From an uncultured Fusobacterium sp. (GTDB taxonomy: Bacteria; Fusobacteriota; Fusobacteriia; Fusobacteriales; Fusobacteriaceae), in NCBI RefSeq assembly GCF_905200055.1, contig NZ_CAJKIS010000064.1, positions 1 through 9,950 on the forward strand: a stretch of 9,950 nt of DNA, written 5' to 3'. Under the pieces are notes generated by a model that saw nothing but the letters and a program-made list of their open reading frames with translations, searched no databases and had not been told where the DNA came from. Positions within the stretch are counted from its first letter, which is position 1. Each line of letters opens with the position of its first letter. Position numbers and translations under genes: made by a program. Of the stretch, positions 1 through 5,170 are shown one piece after another.

Positions 1-5
1 CAAAA

Positions 6-54
6 AAGAGAGCTGAGTAAAACATTTTTTTTAAAATGTTACTCAGCTTTTTTT
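6..54. terminator. Bidirectional intrinsic terminator at the left edge
   Basis: A long inverted repeat: AGCTGAGTAA..CATTTT pairs with AAAATGTTACTCAGCT, with a two-base A bulge and a short T loop. On the + strand the stem is followed directly by a run of seven T, so it is strongest for transcription entering from the left. On the - strand it is followed by CTC and then six T, so it can also end the leftward kdpD operon. The 3' end of the short TrkA-like frame runs into the stem; its stop codon is at 43-45. Confidence 0.85.
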
Positions 55-162
55 ACAAGTTTCTTCATCTTTGTTAATAACAATAACTTCATGTCCTTTT
101 GAAGTGAAAGATTTTATAAGGAAATGTATCTCTTTTCCTTCTCTAGCAATTATAATATTCAA
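43..162 (-). pseudogene. TrkA/KtrA-like NAD-binding protein, N-terminal remnant (39 codons)
   Basis: A 39-codon frame opening with TTG, preceded by an AAGGAG SD eight bases upstream. It reads (M)NIIIAREGKEIHFLIKSF, then GHEVIVINKDEE. This looks like the first beta-alpha-beta unit of a TrkA/KtrA (RCK) Rossmann domain: a short hydrophobic strand, a helix, then a second strand ending in an acidic patch. The glycine-rich loop is degenerate (AREGKE in place of GxGxxG). The family is normally 130 residues or more, so this is a truncated remnant. The stop lies inside the leftward terminator stem, suggesting the rest was lost when the terminator came to abut the gene. It is the last frame of the leftward operon, 13 nt after the end of the preceding broken trkA. 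A translated small protein cannot be excluded, since SD and start are intact. Confidence 0.55.
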
Positions 163-175
163 TTTGAAATCTCCT

Positions 176-575
176 TTATACTAAGCTTTTAAATTTTTCG
201 ATTGATAAACTAATGGGACTAATAGTTTCTATTCCAAAATCTTCATAAAGATTTTGTCTAGTGGGATCAAAAACTCTAGCTATAACTTTGGGAACATTAT
301 ATATTTTTTTGCTATCTGTGCAATCATAAGATTTGTATTATCATCATTAGTAGCTGTAACAATTATTTCAGCTTGTTCAATATTAGCAAGTAAAAGAGTA
401 TATTTTTCTATTTCATCAGCTTCTATAGTAAAGCCACTAAAAATCTCACTTAACTTTTGAAAGGTCTCTTCTTTTTTACTACACTTTTCTTTTGAGTAGA
501 TAGATATTCTGCAACGCTCGCTCCAAAAGCTCCACAGCCAATTATTATAATATAGTCCATTTCTCTTTTATTCAT
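176..575 (-). pseudogene. TrkA/KtrA-type NAD-binding (RCK N-terminal) protein, frameshifted
   Basis: Three reading frames together give one TrkA_N Rossmann domain. The first, from ATG at 575, shows IIIIGCGAFGASVAEYLS, the classic GxGxxG nucleotide loop, and stops at 447. The second begins near 475 (EETFQKLSEIFSGFTIEAD) and carries LLLANIEQAEIIVTATNDDN and TNLMIAQIAKK, typical of the family, before stopping near 298. The third resumes as IYNVPKVIARVFDPTRQ and ends at 176. The second break fits loss of one A from an A-run near 305. At the first break strand beta-2 goes straight from SVV to KKEETF, so the usual hydrophobic-acidic end (such as VID) seems missing, consistent with a loss of about 10 bp. 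TrkA/KtrA proteins gate K+ uptake systems by binding NAD(H) or ATP. The start lies 6 nt after the response-regulator stop, so it belonged to the same operon. Homopolymer sequencing error could explain the second break but hardly the first. Confidence 0.8.
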
Positions 576-581
576 AATTAC

Positions 582-1250
582 CTACCCTAAATTAAAATCT
601 TTTGATTCTCCAGCATTAGTAACTCTTTCTAAGTTACAAATTGCAGGTTCATAAGATGGATTAAAAGCTAAAGATGCTCTATATTGTTTTTGAGCATTTT
701 CAGTATTTCCAACACTTTCAGCAATAACTCCTAAAAGATTGTATGTTTCAGGAGAGTTTACATTTTTACTAACAGCTTTTTCTAACATCTCTTTTGATTT
801 TTTTAAATTTCCATTAGTTATATATAATTTTGCAAGTTCAATCAACTCTTCAAAAGAACAATTTTCTTTTTCCTTTAATTCTTCACGAGAAAAAACTTTT
901 TTTATTAATTCTTTTATTTGAGCAGGAGTAAAAGGTTTTCCAATAAAGTCAACAGCATTTAATTTTATTGCTTCAACTGCTTCTTTGATACTTCCATAAG
1001 CAGTCATCATAATAATTTCAGTATTATTTTTACAAGCTCTCAATCTTCTTAAAACTTCCATTCCATTTATTCCAGGCATCTTTATATCAAGTAAAATCAA
1101 GTCATATTTTTTTTCTTTTTGGATAAGAATTTCTATTGCTTCTTCTCCATTAACGGCAAAATCAATTTCATATCCTTCACTTAAAAGACAGTAGTTTAAA
1201 GTTGTTCTAATATTTTTTTCATCATCAACTATTAATATTCTTTTTTCCAT
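582..1250 (-). CDS. Response regulator with receiver domain and TPR output (no DNA-binding domain)
   Basis: A 222-residue protein. Residues 1-122 are a complete receiver domain: acidic pair D9/D10, phosphoacceptor D55 in LILLDIKMPGINGMEVL, T83 in MMTAYGS and K105 in IGKPF. The MTAYG...A.DFI.KPF wording resembles NtrC-family receivers rather than OmpR-type KdpE. Residues about 132-210 form two tetratricopeptide repeats and a capping helix: first repeat L139, Y143, G147, A159, P167; second Y170, G174, A186, Y190, P198. No winged helix, HTH or AAA+ module follows, so the output is probably a protein contact. The gene lies 60 nt after the histidine kinase and is very likely its partner. The ATG at 1250 is the only standard start after an in-frame TAG about 20 nt upstream, yet the nearest SD (GGAGG, 1291-1295) is 40 nt away with a perfect hairpin in between. 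It stands where kdpE sits in classical systems, but the name kdpE is not warranted by its architecture. Confidence 0.93.
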   Translation of the reverse strand: MEKRILIVDDEKNIRTTLNYCLLSEGYEIDFAVNGEEAIEILIQKEKKYDLILLDIKMPGINGMEVLRRLRACKNNTEIIMMTAYGSIKEAVEAIKLNAVDFIGKPFTPAQIKELIKKVFSREELKEKENCSFEELIELAKLYITNGNLKKSKEMLEKAVSKNVNSPETYNLLGVIAESVGNTENAQKQYRASLAFNPSYEPAICNLERVTNAGESKDFNLG

Positions 1251-1297
1251 TTTTATTTGTATAATAATCTATAATTAAATTATTATACAGCCTCCTT
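1251..1297 (-). promoter_or_regulatory. Hairpin between a distant SD and the response-regulator start codon
   Basis: Reading leftward, AAGGAGG (1291-1297) is followed by two bases, a perfect 10-bp inverted repeat (GTATAATAAT at 1279-1288 with ATTATTATAC at 1259-1268, loop 1269-1278), eight A/T bases and the ATG. Linear spacing from SD to ATG is 40 nt, far too long. With the stem folded it becomes about 10 nt, near the optimum. An in-frame TAG in the loop rules out an upstream start nearer the SD. The stem is all A-U apart from one G-C pair, so it should be weak and sensitive to temperature or other conditions. That it controls translation is an inference. Confidence 0.6.
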
Positions 1298-1310
1298 TTT
1301 ATTATCTAAA

Positions 1311-3152
1311 TTAATTAAAAGATTTTAAAGAGAAATAGAAAGTACTTCCCTTATCAACTGTACTTTCAACCCAGATTTCTCCATTATGAGCTTTTATAAT
1401 TCCCTTACAAATAGATAAACCTAAACCAGTACCCTCAATTTTTCCATCGTTTGAAACTTTAACTTGAATAAATTTCTCAAATATTTTTTCAAGATAGTCT
1501 TGAGGAATTCCTCTACCGTTATCTTTTACACTTACAATAACATTGTTAGATTTTTTTATTATATCTATTAAAATTTTAGGTTTTACATTTTCTTTTCTAT
1601 ATTTTACAGCATTAGAAATAAGATTTTTTATAACCAAAGATATTTTACTTGGATCAGCGTAAACTGATAGATTTTCATCTATATTTTCTAAAGTAACTTC
1701 AGCTTCTTGTTCATCACAATAATTTTTTAAATCTTCTATGGAATTTTCAAGAATTGATTTTAATTTACAATTTTCAAGTTTAATTTGACCTTTACCTGTT
1801 TCAATTTTTGAAAGATCTAATAGATCTTTAATTAGATATACCATACGTTCTTTTTCTTCTTTTATTATTCTAATTAAATCTTTATGCATAGGATTAGAAT
1901 TAATATCCTTATCTGCAGACAACAGATCAACAGACATTCCAATAGATGTAAGAGGAGTTTTAAATTCATGAGAAACAGTTGCAATAAACTCTGTTTTCAT
2001 TTTATCTATTTCTTTTGATTTAGTTATATCTTGTAAAAGGGTAATAACACCTATATTTTCATTATTTTTAGATATAGAACTTACATAAACTTTACAATAC
2101 ATCTTTTTGTTATTAGATGCTAAAGAAATTTCAATTTGTTTTAAAGAAGATTTTAAATTTTTATTTTTTAAAACTTCTTGAATAGAATCAAATATTTTTG
2201 GATTATTAATTCCTTCTAAAAATTGTCTGTCTAAAACATCTTGCTCTTTGATATTAAAAATTTTCTCAGCAGCTTCATTAACTAATATAATATTATTATT
2301 CATATCAGTTACAATTATTCCGTCGCTAATACTTTCTACAATAGCTTCGGCCTTACTTTTTTCATTTAAAATCTTTTCAATATCCATCTGTTTATAAATA
2401 TCCAGTTGTTTAGTCATTTGATTAAAGGCTAAACCTAATTTATTAAATTCTTTATCCATATTAAGGGGAATTTTTTGTGAATAATCTTTACCAGAAATCT
2501 TTTTAATTTTATCTATAAAAATATTAAATTGGTAGAGTATTTTTTTTGTTGAATGAATAATAACAATTATTCCAAGAAAAGTCATAATAATTGTTAAAGT
2601 AATCATTAAAAAACTAGCTTTTTTAGTAGTTATATCAGCCTCTTTTCTTTTTAAAATCATAGCATTTTGGTTTAATTCAAGTAGATTTTTGCAAGTAGAT
2701 TTTATTTTTTCAAATTTTGGAAAAATCTCACTAAAGTAATATTCAGTTTGTAGATTTTCTTTAGCTAAAAATTTATAAAAAGTGTTTATATAACTATTAT
2801 AAGAAGTATCTAGTTCTGAAACAAAGTCTTTTTCACCCTTTTCAGTAACATTATTTTTAGCTTGTTTTAAAAAATTTTGAAACTCTTTTTCTGCTTTGAT
2901 AAAGGCATCAATGTATTTTTGATCTTTAGTTGAAAGATAAGAAAGCTGTAAACTATCTTGTCTTTCTATGATGCTTTCCATCTGTTGGGCAGCCGCGATA
3001 CTTTTATAGTTAGAATCAAAAATTTTTTCAACAGTATTATTTAAAACCTTAAAGTTAAATATAGCCCATAAATTACTTAAAGTAAGAGTAGATAAAATTA
3101 CAATAAAGATTAATATAAGTCTAAATTTTACACTTTTAAATTTAATTTTCAT
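1311..3152 (-). CDS. Membrane sensor histidine kinase (helical sensor, HAMP, PAS, HisKA, HATPase_c)
   Basis: A 613-residue kinase. A first membrane segment spans about residues 11-32, followed by a mostly helical extracytoplasmic region (33-178) of four-helix-bundle type. A second membrane segment covers about 179-200. HAMP follows (about 202-255), then PAS (about 265-380; SISDGIIVTDMNNNIILVNE) and HisKA with phosphoacceptor H395 in ATVSHEFKTPL. The ATPase domain has the N box with N510 and N514 (NLISNAVKY), G1 box D544-NGRGIP and G2 box GTGLGLS (574-580). I chose the ATG at 3152 because GAGG lies eight bases before it. The longer frame opens with TTG at 3194 inside the kdpD 3' end and lacks a convincing SD. 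It follows the KdpD-like gene by 26 nt. In classical KdpD the kinase is fused to the KdpD and USP domains; here it is a separate protein with its own two-helix sensor, not the four-helix KdpD membrane module. It probably phosphorylates the REC-TPR protein downstream. The stimulus is unknown. Confidence 0.93.
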   Translation of the reverse strand: MKIKFKSVKFRLILIFIVILSTLTLSNLWAIFNFKVLNNTVEKIFDSNYKSIAAAQQMESIIERQDSLQLSYLSTKDQKYIDAFIKAEKEFQNFLKQAKNNVTEKGEKDFVSELDTSYNSYINTFYKFLAKENLQTEYYFSEIFPKFEKIKSTCKNLLELNQNAMILKRKEADITTKKASFLMITLTIIMTFLGIIVIIHSTKKILYQFNIFIDKIKKISGKDYSQKIPLNMDKEFNKLGLAFNQMTKQLDIYKQMDIEKILNEKSKAEAIVESISDGIIVTDMNNNIILVNEAAEKIFNIKEQDVLDRQFLEGINNPKIFDSIQEVLKNKNLKSSLKQIEISLASNNKKMYCKVYVSSISKNNENIGVITLLQDITKSKEIDKMKTEFIATVSHEFKTPLTSIGMSVDLLSADKDINSNPMHKDLIRIIKEEKERMVYLIKDLLDLSKIETGKGQIKLENCKLKSILENSIEDLKNYCDEQEAEVTLENIDENLSVYADPSKISLVIKNLISNAVKYRKENVKPKILIDIIKKSNNVIVSVKDNGRGIPQDYLEKIFEKFIQVKVSNDGKIEGTGLGLSICKGIIKAHNGEIWVESTVDKGSTFYFSLKSFN

Positions 3153-3178
3153 TTTATCTACCTCTTTCAATAAATAAT

Positions 3179-4318
3179 TTAAAGATTTTGCCAAGGAACT
3201 ATTCTAATTTCAGAATTTTTAGAATGTTCAATTATATAGTTGATCACAGAGCCTTTAAAAAAAGTAGTTAACTTGTTTCTTTTGCTGTGACCTAAAACTA
3301 TTTGAGTAATTCTTTTTTGATTAGCAAATTCTAGAATTTTTTTAGCTATATTTTTTCCTTTTAATCTGTAAGTTTCCGCTCCTAAACTTTTTCCTAACTC
3401 TTCATGCTTTTTTATTACTTCCCAATCTTTTTCAGAGAATCCTTTTTTTAATAATCCATAAGGTTCAATAGAAATAATATAAAATTCACATTTATATCTT
3501 TGAGCGATTCTAGCTCCATATCTAATAACTTTATCTGCTCTAGGGCTAGATGATATAGAAACTAGAACTCTCTCTGTTGTGTGCCAATTGGTGGTAATAT
3601 TTTTGTCTTCCATATATTCAAGAAGTGATATATCAACTTCTTGAGCTATCCTTCTTAATGAAAGTTCTCTTAAAGCGTTTAAATTTCCACGTCTAAAAAA
3701 ATTTTTTAGTGCTGCACTAGCAACTTTTAAATTATAAACTTCCCCTCTTTTTAATCTTTCCTCTAAACCAGATGCTGAAATATCAATAACTTCTACTTCA
3801 TCAGCTATGTTGATTATAGAATCAGGAATTTTTTCTCTAACCTCAATTCCTGTGATAGTGTAAACAATATCATTTAAACTTTCAATATGCTGAATATTTA
3901 AAGTAGTATTGACATTTATTCCAGCTTCTAAGATTTCAAGGATATCCTCATACCTTTTTTTATTTTTACTTCCTTTGATGTTTGTATGAGCTAATTCATC
4001 AATAAGAACTATTTTAGGTTTTCTTTTAATTATCTCTTCAATATTAACTTCTGAATATTTTTTATTTCCATATTCAATCTCTTTGTATGGAATAGTTTCT
4101 AATATTCCAACTTGTTCCAGAGTAGCTTTTCTATCATGGGGTTCAAGATAACCTATGCAGATATCTTCTCCTCTTTTAACTCTGATATTAGCTTCTCGTA
4201 ACATAGTATAAGTTTTACCAACTCCAGGAGCATATCCAAGATAAATTTTTAATTTACCTCGCTTCTCTTTTTCGTATTTTTTTAAGGCTTCTTCTGGAGT
4301 CAATCTGTTAGATTCCAT
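3179..4318 (-). CDS. kdpD: Short KdpD: N-terminal KdpD (ATP-binding) and USP domains only
   Basis: A 379-residue soluble protein matching only the N-terminal cytoplasmic half of E. coli KdpD, which has 894 residues. Residues about 20-235 are the KdpD domain, with Walker A GYAPGVGKT (28-36), the conserved ExHxRK signature as YLEPHDRK (57-64) and Walker B VLIDELAHTN (104-113). Residues about 249-375 form a universal-stress-protein domain: VLVSISSSPRADKVIRYGAR at the start and VLGHSKRNKLTTFFKGS near the end. No membrane segments and no kinase core follow. A complete membrane kinase is encoded 26 nt downstream, so KdpD is split in two. In S. aureus the USP domain of KdpD binds c-di-AMP and lowers kdp expression; whether this one does is inference, though a c-di-AMP riboswitch lies upstream in the same leader. 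The SD is modest (AAGGA, 11 nt before ATG). Short KdpD forms lacking the kinase are known in other bacteria, so this is not a truncation artefact. Confidence 0.92.
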   Translation of the reverse strand: MESNRLTPEEALKKYEKEKRGKLKIYLGYAPGVGKTYTMLREANIRVKRGEDICIGYLEPHDRKATLEQVGILETIPYKEIEYGNKKYSEVNIEEIIKRKPKIVLIDELAHTNIKGSKNKKRYEDILEILEAGINVNTTLNIQHIESLNDIVYTITGIEVREKIPDSIINIADEVEVIDISASGLEERLKRGEVYNLKVASAALKNFFRRGNLNALRELSLRRIAQEVDISLLEYMEDKNITTNWHTTERVLVSISSSPRADKVIRYGARIAQRYKCEFYIISIEPYGLLKKGFSEKDWEVIKKHEELGKSLGAETYRLKGKNIAKKILEFANQKRITQIVLGHSKRNKLTTFFKGSVINYIIEHSKNSEIRIVPWQNL

Positions 4319-4461
4319 AAAATCACTTATCCTTAAACTAAACTTTTACATGATTAATACCTCTTAAAATTAAAAAATTTTAAATAAATATTAAATTTTG
4401 GAAAAAGTCCATTTTTGTTAGATCATCATTTACTTTTTACCTAGATAACCCCTTCATAGTT
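4319..4461 (-). promoter_or_regulatory. kdpD leader downstream of the riboswitch terminator, with a start-stop element
   Basis: About 140 nt of AT-rich DNA between the riboswitch terminator and kdpD. On the - strand AGAGGT (4359-4364) is followed seven bases later by ATG-TAA (4346-4351), a start codon directly joined to a stop with good SD spacing, 27 nt before the kdpD ATG. This may be chance or a ribosome-parking element. I see no convincing second promoter here, so kdpD expression probably depends on reading through the riboswitch. Confidence 0.35.
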
Positions 4462-4495
4462 AAAAAAAGCACCACAACAAAAAGTCATGGTGCTT
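4462..4495 (-). terminator. Riboswitch expression-platform terminator
   Basis: On the - strand the stem AAGCACCAUGAC / GUUGUGGUGCUU has 12 pairs including two G-U wobbles, closes on a UUUUU loop (4479-4483) and is followed by more U (4462-4466). It lies about 25 nt downstream of the c-di-AMP aptamer and upstream of kdpD. Its 5' flank and the first bases of its 5' arm (4492-4501) can alternatively pair with the 3' strand of the aptamer (4522-4533), which gives an antiterminator. Confidence 0.88.
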
Positions 4496-4517
4496 GAAAA
4501 ATTTCATAACAAAACCA

Positions 4518-4645
4518 GGCTCTTTTCAACGCTGACGAGGTTAGCTGACGGGCTCGGACTGAAAAGTGTCCTATTCATTAAGAAATACGCCCCTGTTAAA
4601 TGGGTCCCCCGCTTCATATTTAAAAAATATAAACTAAGCGATTTG
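4518..4645 (-). ncRNA. c-di-AMP riboswitch (ydaO/yuaA class) controlling kdpD
   Basis: Read on the - strand, the conserved blocks of the ydaO/yuaA aptamer appear in order: AUCGCUUAG at the 5' end (about 4634-4642), GAAGCGGGGGACCCA (4601-4615), AGGGGCG soon after, and CCGAGCCCGUCAGCUAACCU with CGUCAGCGUU (about 4529-4557). The closing helix CUUUUCA (4560-4566) with UGAAAAG (4522-4528) matches the position of the CUCUCAA/UUGAGAG helix in the B. subtilis ydaO RNA as I recall it. A promoter lies about 15 nt upstream and an intrinsic terminator about 25 nt downstream, so it should be an OFF switch: c-di-AMP stabilises the aptamer, frees the terminator and reduces kdpD-kinase-regulator transcription. 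The class is best known in front of K+ transporters, KtrAB and cell-wall hydrolase genes; here it controls the sensor operon. Confidence 0.93.
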
Positions 4646-4666
4646 GTAATATTTATTTTTGAATTG

Positions 4667-4695
4667 ATTTTACTCCTGTTTATTAACAGTGTCAA
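4667..4695 (-). promoter_or_regulatory. Sigma-70-type promoter of the riboswitch-kdpD operon
   Basis: On the - strand a perfect TTGACA (4690-4695), a 17-bp spacer, then TAAAAT (4667-4672), five of six matches to the -10 consensus. Transcription would start near 4660, about 15 nt before the riboswitch aptamer. A housekeeping promoter this close to consensus fits a constitutively started transcript whose output is set by the riboswitch. Confidence 0.85.
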
Positions 4696-4784
4696 GTATT
4701 TTTTTAAAATTTTTCAGTAACAAAAATTTTTTTTCGTTATTTATAGTATAGGAAAAAATATATAAAAAATTTTAAAAAAAACTA

Positions 4785-4813
4785 TTGACTTTTAAAATTT
4801 AAAGTGCTAGTAT
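4785..4813 (+). promoter_or_regulatory. Candidate promoter of the kdpFABC operon
   Basis: TTGACT (4785-4790), a 17-bp spacer and TAGTAT (4808-4813). The -35 matches five of six and the -10 four of six, so it is weaker than the divergent kdpD promoter, as expected for an activated promoter. Transcription would begin near 4820 and leave a leader of about 70 nt before the 23-codon peptide. The DNA between the two divergent -35 boxes (4696-4784) is almost purely A/T, with runs of A and T that could act as UP elements. I see no recognisable KdpE-box repeat. Confidence 0.65.
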
Positions 4814-4891
4814 TCATAGCTATAAAAACCCTTTGTAGTTAAAAATACTCATTTACTAAACTTAATTTTTTTAATTTTAGGAGGGAGTCAT

Positions 4892-4963
4892 ATGAAATTT
4901 TCAATAGTAACTGTTTGTTTGTTCTTTGCAGCAACTTATGTATCAAGATTCATTGCTTTTTAA
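4892..4963 (+). CDS. 23-residue hydrophobic peptide heading the kdp operon
   Basis: ATG with a strong SD (GGAGGGAG, 4880-4887). The peptide is one hydrophobic stretch starting MKFSIVTVCLFF, with Arg near the C-terminus and ending FIAF, so it could cross the membrane once. It is separate from kdpF, which follows after 115 nt. I do not recognise the family. Clostridium acetobutylicum is reported to have two small genes (kdpZ, kdpY) ahead of kdpA, and this may be an equivalent in position; I have not compared sequences. It is too short for routine gene calling and is probably often missed. The intact SD, hydrophobic composition and place in the leader of a membrane-complex operon favour a real small membrane protein. 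A leader-peptide role in regulating downstream genes is the alternative. Confidence 0.6.
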   Translation: MKFSIVTVCLFFAATYVSRFIAF

Positions 4964-5023
4964 TTTTGTTATATAAAGTTTTAAGAATTACCAAGCAGTT
5001 TTATTTTATCTAATTTTTAATAA

Positions 5024-5063
5024 AAAAATAGTCTTTATAAAAATAAAATACTATTTTTATAAA
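5024..5063 (+). promoter_or_regulatory. Overlapping inverted repeats before kdpF
   Basis: A perfect 12-bp A/T inverted repeat (TTTATAAAAATA at 5034-5045 with TATTTTTATAAA at 5052-5063, six-base loop) ends just before the kdpF SD (AAGGAGAG, 5064-5071). A second possible stem (AAAAATAGT 5024-5032 with ACTATTTTT 5050-5058) shares the right arm, so the two exclude each other. There is no U-run after the stem, so it is not a terminator. It may be an RNA-stability or translation element; base composition makes chance a fair alternative. Confidence 0.35.
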
Positions 5064-5078
5064 AAGGAGAGAAATCTT

Positions 5079-5156
5079 ATGTATATATTGGGAGCAATAA
5101 TATTATTACTATTTGCATATTTATTTTACGTTTTATTCAATCCAGATAAATTTTAA
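5079..5156 (+). CDS. kdpF: KdpF, small stabilising subunit of the K+-transporting ATPase
   Basis: A 25-residue single-span membrane peptide: MYILGAIILLLF at the start, then AYLFYVLFNPDKF. Length (29 in E. coli), one hydrophobic helix and the C-terminal polar tail after Y-x-L/F fit KdpF, which sits against KdpA in the KdpFABC complex and stabilises it. It has a clear SD (AAGGAGAG) and ends 14 nt before the kdpA start, with the kdpA SD (AAGGAGGAAG) directly after its stop, the usual kdpF-kdpA arrangement. Confidence 0.88.
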   Translation: MYILGAIILLLFAYLFYVLFNPDKF

Positions 5157-5170
5157 GGAGGAAGGTAAAA

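Noticed and set aside
254..460. A 68-codon frame on the + strand
   Set aside because: It is antisense to the broken trkA gene, without SD or family features.
3153..3194. Longer histidine kinase start (TTG at 3194) overlapping the kdpD 3' end
   Set aside because: No SD fits the TTG, while the ATG at 3152 has GAGG eight bases upstream, and the extra 14 residues add no domain.
4440..4460. Six-codon micro-frame on the - strand just after the riboswitch terminator
   Set aside because: No SD, because it follows the U-run directly; probably chance.
4467..4495. Riboswitch terminator hairpin acting on + strand transcripts
   Set aside because: On the + strand the stem is followed by GAAAAA, not a T-run, so it terminates only leftward transcription.
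4487..4720. Open frames on both strands across 4487-4720
   Set aside because: They cover the riboswitch aptamer and promoter, have no SD or recognisable protein features, and the conserved RNA blocks explain the sequence.
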